Positions 1-5,099 of a stretch of 5,099 bases of DNA are shown one piece after another. A program made the position numbers and the translations under genes. Below the pieces are notes generated by a model that ran no database searches, had not been told where the DNA came from, and was given only the letters and a program-made list of their open reading frames with translations. The DNA lies in assembly GCA_022793565.1 (NCBI GenBank), contig JAAWDC010000087.1:1-5099 (forward strand). The letters are read 5' to 3'. How positions within the stretch are numbered: position 1 is the first letter of the stretch; every line of letters begins with the position of its first letter. This DNA comes from Bacilli bacterium (GTDB taxonomy: Bacteria; Bacillota_I; Bacilli_A; RF39; UBA660).

Positions 1-908
1 ATTGGCTCATGTGTACCCTCCTTAATAATCCAACGTTCTTTAGGATTACATACTACTTTCCTATATTTATAACTAATTCGACTTCGCCTATTTTGTACCA
101 TATCCCCAACATATAACCTATTCTTTAATATCTTCTTAATCGAAGGGATCGACCAATAACCACAAATGTTTCCACGCTTTCCTGCCCGATCAAAGCATCG
201 ATTTCTAGTAGTAGAAAATGTTGGTACTTGTTCATCATTAAATATATTTTTAATTTGATTCATCTTATATCCACGAGAAAATAAAGCAAAGATCCTTTGA
301 ACAATAGGTCCTTCCACCTCGTCTATCACCAAATGATTTTTATTTTCAGGATCTACTCGATACCCAAAAGGAGGACATCCCCCAACCCATTTTCCTTCCA
401 ATTGCATAGTATGAAGTGCAGTTCTTATTTTCTTTGACAAGTCTTTAGCATACATATCATTCAAAATAGCTTTAAAAGGTGCGATATCATTATTTGAAGA
501 GTCAATCGCAGTATCAATGGAATCCGTTAACGCTATAAATCTAACATTATGAGCAGGAAACCACTTTTCCACATATTCTCCAGTACCAATATAATCCCTA
601 GAAAGCCTAGATAGATCCTTTGTAATAACCATATTCACTTTCCCTAGTTCGATATCTCTTAACATTTGTTGAAATGCAGGACGATCAAAATTAGTCCCCG
701 TATAGCCATCATCAATATAAATATCTACCAATGTATACCCTAATTCTTTTACATATTTCATCAACAAAGATTTTTGATTTTGAATACTTTCACTTTCCAC
801 TACCTTCCCATTCTCTTTGAGATCTTCTTTCGATAATCGTATATAAATAGCTACAAAATAATGATCTGCAATACTTTGATTAATAGGAAACAAATAACAA
901 AACTCCAT
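1..908 (-). CDS. Large serine recombinase (resolvase/invertase family), 3' end beyond the window
   Basis: Site-specific DNA recombinase that would cut and rejoin att-type sites through a serine-DNA link, as in clostridial integrative elements. 302 residues are visible and the frame is still open at base 1; relatives run about 450-560 residues, so the zinc-ribbon and coiled-coil end is missing here. The resolvase N-terminal domain spans about residues 17-165: nucleophile Ser26 in YIRLSKED with Arg24, then DDGYTGTNFDRPAF (66-79), and the catalytic arginine pair Arg101/Arg104 in DLSRLSRD. The Recombinase domain follows from about 170 (GKWVGGCPPFGY, then IPSIKKILKNRLYVGDM and NPKERWIIKEGTHEP). 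The ATG at 906-908 is the first start after an in-frame TAA at 918-920, but no good Shine-Dalgarno precedes it. A small ORF ends 26 bases upstream on the same strand, so coupled or operon expression is likely. Family call is firm; which element it moves is unknown. Confidence 0.95.
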   Translation of the reverse strand, partial: MEFCYLFPINQSIADHYFVAIYIRLSKEDLKENGKVVESESIQNQKSLLMKYVKELGYTLVDIYIDDGYTGTNFDRPAFQQMLRDIELGKVNMVITKDLSRLSRDYIGTGEYVEKWFPAHNVRFIALTDSIDTAIDSSNNDIAPFKAILNDMYAKDLSKKIRTALHTMQLEGKWVGGCPPFGYRVDPENKNHLVIDEVEGPIVQRIFALFSRGYKMNQIKNIFNDEQVPTFSTTRNRCFDRAGKRGNICGYWSIPSIKKILKNRLYVGDMVQNRRSRISYKYRKVVCNPKERWIIKEGTHEP

Positions 909-934
909 TCTTAGAAATTATAAGAGATATAAAC

Positions 935-1057
935 CTAATGATCATTCATTACTCCATCATCATTTAAAAAATTCAAAAATGCTTCTACCACTAATTGTTC
1001 TAAATCCTCTCCATTAGAATTATAAAATGTATAAAACTCCAATTGCCTATTCTTTAT
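935..1057 (-). CDS. Small ORF (40 residues) upstream of the recombinase, probable non-canonical ATA start
   Basis: I do not recognise this protein. The frame reads KNRQLEFYTFYNSNGEDLEQ, continues as LVVEAFLNFLNDDGVMNDH and ends at TAG 935-937. It is acidic and looks like a short strand followed by an amphipathic helix. A near-perfect ribosome binding site, AGGAGGG at 1064-1070, sits six bases before codon ATA at 1055-1057, exactly where an ATG would be expected; no ATG, GTG or TTG lies in the useful window after it. In-frame TTG codons at 1088-1090 (would give 51 residues and leave the binding site inside the gene) and 1040-1042 (too far downstream) are alternatives. It lies just ahead of the recombinase in the same direction, so it may be a small accessory or regulatory protein of the element. 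It could also be a gene disabled by an ATG to ATA change. Function is unknown. Confidence 0.5.
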   Translation of the reverse strand: MKNRQLEFYTFYNSNGEDLEQLVVEAFLNFLNDDGVMNDH

Positions 1058-1063
1058 AACTAT

Positions 1064-1070
1064 CCCTCCT
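1064..1070 (-). promoter_or_regulatory. Strong ribosome binding site of the small ORF
   Basis: The minus strand reads AGGAGGG, an almost full complement to the 16S rRNA 3' end. It is the best Shine-Dalgarno sequence in this intergenic region and indicates that translation begins near 1057, where only ATA codons and a GTT are available. The recombinase ATG 150 bases further on has nothing comparable, so ribosomes loaded here may also feed the recombinase. Confidence 0.75.
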
Positions 1071-1114
1071 AATAATACAGAATCATTCAATTGTAACTAT
1101 ACTTCAAAATATGC

Positions 1115-1139
1115 AAAAAAAAAGAGAATATGTTCTCTT
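1115..1139 (-). terminator. Intrinsic terminator of the surface protein gene
   Basis: On the minus strand a perfect 7-bp inverted repeat AAGAGAA / TTCTCTT (1133-1139 and 1122-1128) with a 4-base loop runs straight into a tract of nine T (1115-1123, the first two also closing the stem). It lies about 70 bases after the stop codon at 1207-1209. The stem has only two G-C pairs, so it may be leaky, but the form and the place fit a Rho-independent terminator separating the surface gene from the recombinase unit. Confidence 0.65.
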
Positions 1140-1162
1140 AAAGTAAGAAAAATCCATAAAAG

Positions 1163-1181
1163 AACTTTCATCTAAAAAGTT
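1163..1181. repeat. Small inverted repeat in the 3' region of the surface protein gene
   Basis: AACTTT and AAAGTT pair as a 6-bp stem with a 7-base loop, 26 bases after the stop codon of the surface protein gene. On the minus strand it is followed by CTTTTAT, a poor T-tract. It could assist the terminator further downstream or be chance in AT-rich DNA. Nothing else is seen in 1140-1206. Confidence 0.25.
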
Positions 1182-1206
1182 AATTTTATAGGTTTTTATA
1201 CATCTT

Positions 1207-4200
1207 TTATAAATCTTGTTGTTGATTACGTCTTGCTTTTTTTCTTAGAAAATAGAATATTAAGTCTATAATTGTAATAATCATTCCAATCACTATAATA
1301 ATCATAAGAATTACACCATATTTTGATTTCTTAGGAATCGATTCTTCTGAATATATTACCTCTGGTTCCTCATATGAAACAACATATTTCCCCAACTTAT
1401 TAGTAACAAATTCTATAGTATCTCCATTTCTCACATAATCAATATCTTTCATTTTATTATCTTTTGTAATCTCATAAATTCCTAAAAAGTCCATGGTCTT
1501 TTTTAAAGTAATAGATATTTTCATAGGACTCTCTGTCGTAAGATCTACTCTCGCATAATTTGAGTCTAACAAATGAATATCAAAATACTCACTATCTGCA
1601 CCAAACTTATCAGTCAAAGAACTATCTAATTCAAAAGAAGACACCTTCAAATTCACATTCCCTTGAATAGCATCACTAGGAATTTCAACACGAATATTTT
1701 TAATAAAATATTTTTTATAATCCTTATTAATTGGTTCTATTGGAGTATCCGTATTTCCTGATCCATCCCCATTGTTATTTCCACCCGGATTTGTTGTCGG
1801 TTTACTTGGACCAGCAGTAGGTTTAGTGGTTGGTTTAGCAGTCGGTTTATTAGGTTTTGATGTTGGTTTACTAGAAGTGCCTGGTGAAATAGGAGGTTTT
1901 AAATCCCCACTATTATCTCCTGGATTTTGATCCAATCCTTCGATAACTGCTGTTAATTTGCTAGCATTTAAAGCCTTATCGTAGAAAACAATATCATAAC
2001 TACCATTTCTCGTAAACTCATAAACCCCTATACCCTCTTGGAAAGTAATTTCCTCACTAGGATTTACAACTCTTACAATAACCTTATTTCCCTGTCTTTC
2101 ATATTTTAATTCAGCAGTTGGTGGTATTTTATCGACCCAATTTACCTTTGCTGTAATATTTCCAACATTTCCTGCAACATCTCTAAATTCAAAAGTAAAT
2201 TCACCATTATCAACAAATGTATAAGTCCTGCTACCATTATTATTCGTAACTGTTGCATTCTCATTAAAATCAATGGTTACTGTTACATCCTGATTAGTCA
2301 AAGTTAATTTATTATAAACCAAAGTAGCAACTGGAGGTTCAAAATCAATCCAATCAACTTTTGCAGTTGCTGAACCCTTATTTCCTGCCCGATCAATAAA
2401 TTCAAAAGTAAATTCTCCATTACTAATAAATTCATATGTAAAAGTATTCAAATTTCCTACAATAGAACCACTCTCATTTTTCACATTTCCATCGGCATCA
2501 ACTGTAAATCCTTCAATAATGTTGCCATCTGCATCAGTAATATTACCATCGTCATCTATTTGATATGTACCATTATTTGTTACAACTACTTCTTCACTAG
2601 GTCTTAACGTAGCAATAACAGAATTTATAGTAGGAGACAAAGTACTATACTCTATTGTTGCAGTTGGAGCAACTCTATCTATCCAATTTACTACCGCCTT
2701 AGCAGAACCTTCAACGCCAGTTTCTGTATCTCTAAACCTAAATGTGAATTCACCGTTTTCAGTAAAGGTATGCGTATCTCCACCTTCACTTAATATTTCG
2801 TACTTATCAGTACTTATATTCACAAGTCTCGCTACAACATTCTCAGTGGTTGGTTCTATTGTACTATATCCTATACCTGCAGTTGGCCTTGGATTTTGAG
2901 TTATGTCCTGAAAAATATTAAAAGCACGTGCTGTAAACCAATTTCCGTTTGTCCTATCAGCTACTATTTTTACATATTGTACTTCTTTGGGTACATTTAT
3001 TTCAAAATTTTGAGTATATTGAATTGCTTGTTGAACAGAATTCGCTTGCCCTGGATAAGTGATATTTTTCTTCTCAGAAAGTTTCTCCCAATTTTCTCCA
3101 TCATAACTTCCCCAAATTGTTCCATCATAGATTCGACCATTTCCACCAGCTGCTGGAACGAACTCCACTGCTGATACATATCTTGGTTTATCTAACTTAA
3201 TCGTTATAAATCTTTCTGTATCAGTCCCATTCCAAGCACTATGCCATCTCGTATTGTAATTACCATCTATCGCATATATAGCAGCCCCCGCATTATTTGT
3301 TGCTTCCGTAGATACGTCCTCAATACTTAAATGGGATACTGACACATATTTTCTTGTGTTTGGTTGATTATCCTCTGTAAAAGTATAAGTTACAGAATCA
3401 CTAGTAAGCTGTGTTCCTGTTGCAGATTTTCTGACATATAATGTCTTATCACCTGTATTATCTGGTGAAGCAACCTTATAAGACGTCCAAGGATCACTTT
3501 CACTATTTCTCCATTCATAATCTAATGTTACTCCTACAACACGATTTTCCAAATCATTAGGAAATAAATTGCTACTAACAGAACCTTTCGTAATATCAAT
3601 TCTAAACGTATAAGTAAGACCCATAAAATTAACTATAATATCATTTTCAGCAGTAATACTTTCTATCTCTTCTTTACTTAATGTAATAGAATCATCTACC
3701 ACCTGTTTAGAGAATGTTTTCCCCCCATCTAAACTATAACCATATGCTAATGAATAGTTAGGGTTTTTTACAATCTTCCCTGCATTCTCACCATCGAAAG
3801 AGAAAGATACAGGATCAGGCTGTGCCTTCCCTAAAAGTTGTCTAGCATGAGTTCTTGTACCATCTAGTGAGTTCGTCTTATCTGCAGTAGCGGTTGTGGC
3901 TAATGTTAAAGCCTCTTTTTCTAACCGATCGACATCTAGTCTCTCCGCTCCATCTAAGTATGGTCTTATTACTTTTAACAAATCAAACATTGCAACTGGA
4001 TAATATGTGTATGAGTCAACAATCTTACTAGCCAAACTGTGCCAATCACTAGATGTAATTGTTCCGCCTTCATTTTTCACACTCATTCCTTTATAAAGAG
4101 AAACTATATAATCATATGTATCTAAGTTTTTATCATTGATCTCTAACGATTTAAAATAGGTATCTAATTTTTGCCTATTATCTTCATATGAATTAGCAAT

Positions 4201-5099
4201 TAAGTTATAATACAATGACTTTTTATATATATCATAATGATTTAAATTCTCTTGTGCCAAATATATATATCCTGTACTTGTTCCACCTTTAGGACCACCA
4301 ATATTTTGATCTGTAAAGTACTTATTTCCCCAGTCGAAGATATAGCGGTATCGATTACTACCACCCCAAGTACTACCTGCATTTCCCCAGTTTCCATACC
4401 GCGGTGTCCAATATCCATTACCATTATCATCTTGATAATAATGAATATATAACTCATGACCTGGTTGATAAGCTCCCGTTGACGGAATTCCATTTACACG
4501 ATGCATACTTTGAGCAAAACGAGATGCATTCCAACAAATTCCACCAGCCTCAATAACCATCCAATACCTTTGGACTCTATCTCCATAAGGAACATTATAT
4601 TTACTTAAAAAGTATTTCTCATTATATAACTCTCGATTAGCTTCATCATACAGCTTTGCTTGATTATAATTCGGTGAATAATAAGGAATCATATAAAAAC
4701 TTAGGCTTTGCTTCTCTCTTGTATATCCGTTTAACCAAAAAAAATCTATATTACTAGTTGTCCCATCTTGCATAACCATACGCATCAACTGAACATGGTA
4801 ATCTTTAAACCACTCATTTTTAACAAATTCACCTGCTAAAGCATTAGTTTTCACTCTCATAAGTTTATCATTATCAAATAATTGCTTCATTAAATTGAAA
4901 CGCTCTATTGGATCATACGATGAAGATGCTTTAAAGGAAAATGATAGTGGTGAAATAACACCATCCGTAGAATATGCTGCTGCAAGTCCAATCATCATTT
5001 TTTGATACACATATCCGTTTTGAGTGCCTAATGCACTCTTATTTTCTATATATAAATCTTTTAGTAAATTCAAAAAGGATAAGGCATTGGAAATTTCTC
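1207..5099 (-). CDS. Giant surface-anchored protein: transglutaminase-like core, discoidin/CBM32, Ig-like repeats, Pro-rich stalk, C-terminal membrane anchor (5' end beyond the window)
   Basis: Residues are numbered from the TTG at 5071-5073. That TTG is probably an internal Leu: eight more codons (EISNALSF) stay open to the right edge, no ribosome binding site is seen and no signal peptide is present, so the true N-terminus lies outside. About 1297 residues are visible. Order: transglutaminase-like core 160-250 (Cys180 in GGICWNAS, His206 in QPGHE); helices 273-415; beta modules 418-497 (YSLDGGKTFS) and 498-568; F5/8 type C domain 573-722; four Ig-like repeats 728-1047; Thr/Lys/Pro stalk 1060-1113; beta domain 1117-1236; membrane helix 1252-1276 with tail RKKARR. 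From memory the order resembles large clostridial extracellular proteins with F5/8 type C domains. The likely role is a cell-surface protein that binds glycans or other polymers and may act on a peptide or amide bond; activity is inferred, not shown. No LPXTG motif is present, so anchoring is by the membrane helix. The stop is TAA at 1207-1209. Confidence 0.93.
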   Translation of the reverse strand, partial: EISNALSFLNLLKDLYIENKSALGTQNGYVYQKMMIGLAAAYSTDGVISPLSFSFKASSSYDPIERFNLMKQLFDNDKLMRVKTNALAGEFVKNEWFKDYHVQLMRMVMQDGTTSNIDFFWLNGYTREKQSLSFYMIPYYSPNYNQAKLYDEANRELYNEKYFLSKYNVPYGDRVQRYWMVIEAGGICWNASRFAQSMHRVNGIPSTGAYQPGHELYIHYYQDDNGNGYWTPRYGNWGNAGSTWGGSNRYRYIFDWGNKYFTDQNIGGPKGGTSTGYIYLAQENLNHYDIYKKSLYYNLIANSYEDNRQKLDTYFKSLEINDKNLDTYDYIVSLYKGMSVKNEGGTITSSDWHSLASKIVDSYTYYPVAMFDLLKVIRPYLDGAERLDVDRLEKEALTLATTATADKTNSLDGTRTHARQLLGKAQPDPVSFSFDGENAGKIVKNPNYSLAYGYSLDGGKTFSKQVVDDSITLSKEEIESITAENDIIVNFMGLTYTFRIDITKGSVSSNLFPNDLENRVVGVTLDYEWRNSESDPWTSYKVASPDNTGDKTLYVRKSATGTQLTSDSVTYTFTEDNQPNTRKYVSVSHLSIEDVSTEATNNAGAAIYAIDGNYNTRWHSAWNGTDTERFITIKLDKPRYVSAVEFVPAAGGNGRIYDGTIWGSYDGENWEKLSEKKNITYPGQANSVQQAIQYTQNFEINVPKEVQYVKIVADRTNGNWFTARAFNIFQDITQNPRPTAGIGYSTIEPTTENVVARLVNISTDKYEILSEGGDTHTFTENGEFTFRFRDTETGVEGSAKAVVNWIDRVAPTATIEYSTLSPTINSVIATLRPSEEVVVTNNGTYQIDDDGNITDADGNIIEGFTVDADGNVKNESGSIVGNLNTFTYEFISNGEFTFEFIDRAGNKGSATAKVDWIDFEPPVATLVYNKLTLTNQDVTVTIDFNENATVTNNNGSRTYTFVDNGEFTFEFRDVAGNVGNITAKVNWVDKIPPTAELKYERQGNKVIVRVVNPSEEITFQEGIGVYEFTRNGSYDIVFYDKALNASKLTAVIEGLDQNPGDNSGDLKPPISPGTSSKPTSKPNKPTAKPTTKPTAGPSKPTTNPGGNNNGDGSGNTDTPIEPINKDYKKYFIKNIRVEIPSDAIQGNVNLKVSSFELDSSLTDKFGADSEYFDIHLLDSNYARVDLTTESPMKISITLKKTMDFLGIYEITKDNKMKDIDYVRNGDTIEFVTNKLGKYVVSYEEPEVIYSEESIPKKSKYGVILMIIIVIGMIITIIDLIFYFLRKKARRNQQQDL
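1246..1320 (-). other. C-terminal membrane anchor (residues about 1252-1276)
   Basis: The segment YGVILMIIIVIGMIITIIDLI and the following FYFL form one long hydrophobic helix, preceded by KKSK and followed by RKKARRNQQQDL. The positive tail fits an outside-to-inside orientation with the C-terminus in the cytoplasm. A sortase motif is absent. Confidence 0.9.
1786..1869 (-). repeat. Thr/Lys/Pro tandem repeat stalk (residues 1069-1096)
   Basis: Units of mostly four residues, such as TSKP, TAKP, TTKP, TAGP and TTNP, give a 12-base periodicity at DNA level around the plus-strand core GGTTTA. It is flanked by a Gly/Asn/Asp-rich stretch. This is an extended wall-spanning linker between the Ig-like rod and the C-terminal beta domain. 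Confidence 0.85.
1933..2892 (-). repeat. Four tandem Ig-like repeats (residues about 728-1047)
   Basis: Each repeat starts with P(T/V)A (Pro730, Pro803, Pro914, Pro985), carries NGEFTF(R/E)F(R/I)D or a variant of it near the end, and in the first three closes with a V-x-W-(I/V)-D strand. The first three share strong identity around NGEFTF; the fourth is divergent (FTRNGSYDIVFYDKALNAS). Period is about 72 residues except for the second, which is about 111. They look like bacterial Ig-like domains acting as a rod that holds the binding and catalytic parts away from the cell. Confidence 0.85.
2452..2565 (-). repeat. Tandem 2 x 19-residue Asp/Gly/Asn repeat inserted in the second Ig-like domain (residues 837-874)
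   Basis: YQIDDDGNITDADGNIIEG (837-855) aligns without gaps to FTVDADGNVKNESGSIVGN (856-874): aromatic, then I/V, D-x-DGN-I/V, then G-x-I-I/V. No such block is present in the other three Ig-like repeats. The DxDGN core suggests a beta-hairpin pair that may bind calcium; that is inference. Confidence 0.7.
2908..3357 (-). other. F5/8 type C (discoidin, CBM32-like) domain (residues about 573-722)
   Basis: Typical family landmarks appear in order: AIDGNYNTRWHSAW (ligand-loop start), FITIKLDKPRYVSAVEFVP, then GTIWGSYDGENWEKL, and the closing strand YVKIVADRTNGNWFTARAFNIF. The length of about 150 residues is normal. Such domains in extracellular clostridial proteins usually bind galactose- or GlcNAc-type host glycans; the ligand here is not predictable from sequence alone. 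Confidence 0.9.
3370..3822 (-). other. Two tandem beta modules with 'YSLDGGKT' signature (residues about 418-568)
   Basis: The first module contains FSFDGENAGKI, GYSLDGGKTFS and LSKEEIESI; the second contains FPNDLENRVVGV, LDYEWRNSESDPWTSYKV and LYVRKSATGTQL. Both are predicted all-beta and related to each other: a 'sample sequence x-D-G-G-K-T-W' strand followed by a strand ending in ITKG or YTFTED. Similar tandem modules precede F5/8 type C domains in clostridial surface proteins as I recall them. Probably spacers or binding domains; function unknown. Confidence 0.5.
4324..4596 (-). other. Transglutaminase-like catalytic core (residues about 160-250)
   Basis: The segment reads MVIEAGGICWNASRF, then VNGIPSTGAYQPGHELYIHYY and GNGYWTPRYGNWG. 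This follows the transglutaminase/cysteine-protease pattern: Cys at the start of a helix (GG-C180, codon 4534-4536), a 'GIPs' turn, then His206 (codon 4456-4458) at the start of a strand, then a 'G-W/YW' turn. The third residue of the triad is not obvious: Asp215/Asp216 or Asn228 are candidates. HE-xxx-H at 206-211 is not the HExxH of zinc peptidases. Assignment rests on pattern recognition only. Confidence 0.6.

Noticed and set aside
917..922. Minus-strand TATAAT as a -10 box for the recombinase
   Set aside because: It is only eight bases from the ATG and has no -35 element at the right distance (ATGATC); in such AT-rich DNA it is likely chance.
1065..1115. Promoter for the small ORF and recombinase unit
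   Set aside because: TATAGT and TATTAT hexamers occur, but no paired -35 box with 16-18 base spacing was convincing, so no promoter is annotated although one is expected here.
909..1206. Attachment site or element terminus
   Set aside because: No tRNA end, direct repeat pair or integrase core could be identified; one window edge is not enough to define the element.
2896..3174. 92-codon plus-strand open frame
   Set aside because: It lies opposite the F5/8 type C domain codons, has no ribosome binding site or recognisable domain, and is a shadow of the minus-strand gene.
2997..3179. 60-codon minus-strand open frame in another phase
   Set aside because: Lies wholly inside the F5/8 type C domain of the surface gene and has no family features.
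4441..4458. HE...H motif (residues 206-211) as a zinc metallopeptidase site
   Set aside because: The spacing is HExxxH, not HExxH, and no downstream Glu ligand motif is seen. The Cys-His transglutaminase-like reading explains the region better.
4242..4493. Overlapping open frames on both strands (83 and 66 codons)
   Set aside because: Both lie within the transglutaminase-like core, whose residues are clearly the constrained frame; low-complexity translations.

Overview
The window is AT-rich and all convincing genes lie on the minus strand. Base composition, strong AGGAGG-type ribosome binding sites, the serine recombinase family and the architecture of the large surface protein all point to a low-GC Bacillota (Firmicutes), probably a clostridial or erysipelotrichial anaerobe such as a gut bacterium. 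The species cannot be told from the sequence.

Layout in order of transcription, right to left. Positions 5099-1207 hold one very long open frame for a surface protein whose 5' end lies beyond the right edge of the window. A possible TTG start at 5071-5073 is almost certainly not the real start, because the frame stays open to the edge and no ribosome binding site precedes it. The visible part reads: transglutaminase-like core (Cys-His), helical segment, two beta modules with a 'YSLDGGKT' motif, F5/8 type C (discoidin/CBM32) domain, four Ig-like repeats, Thr/Lys/Pro stalk, a C-terminal beta domain, one membrane helix and a short basic tail. Positions 1115-1206 hold the 3' untranslated region and a weak hairpin plus T-tract terminator. 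Positions 935-1057 hold a 40-codon small ORF with an excellent ribosome binding site but an ATA codon where the start should be. Positions 908-1 hold the N-terminal 302 residues of a large serine recombinase that runs off the left edge.

The small ORF and the recombinase are 26 bases apart and probably form one transcription unit. The surface protein gene reads toward them and is separated by the terminator. The recombinase shows that a mobile element or a serine-integrase element lies here or once did. Whether the surface protein is cargo of that element or a neighbour in the host chromosome cannot be decided, since no attachment site or element boundary is visible. The most rewarding points are the architecture of the surface protein, a 2 x 19-residue repeat inserted into just one of its Ig-like domains, an unclear third catalytic residue in its transglutaminase-like core, and the small ORF with the non-canonical start. 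I see no RNA gene, CRISPR array, defence system or plus-strand gene.
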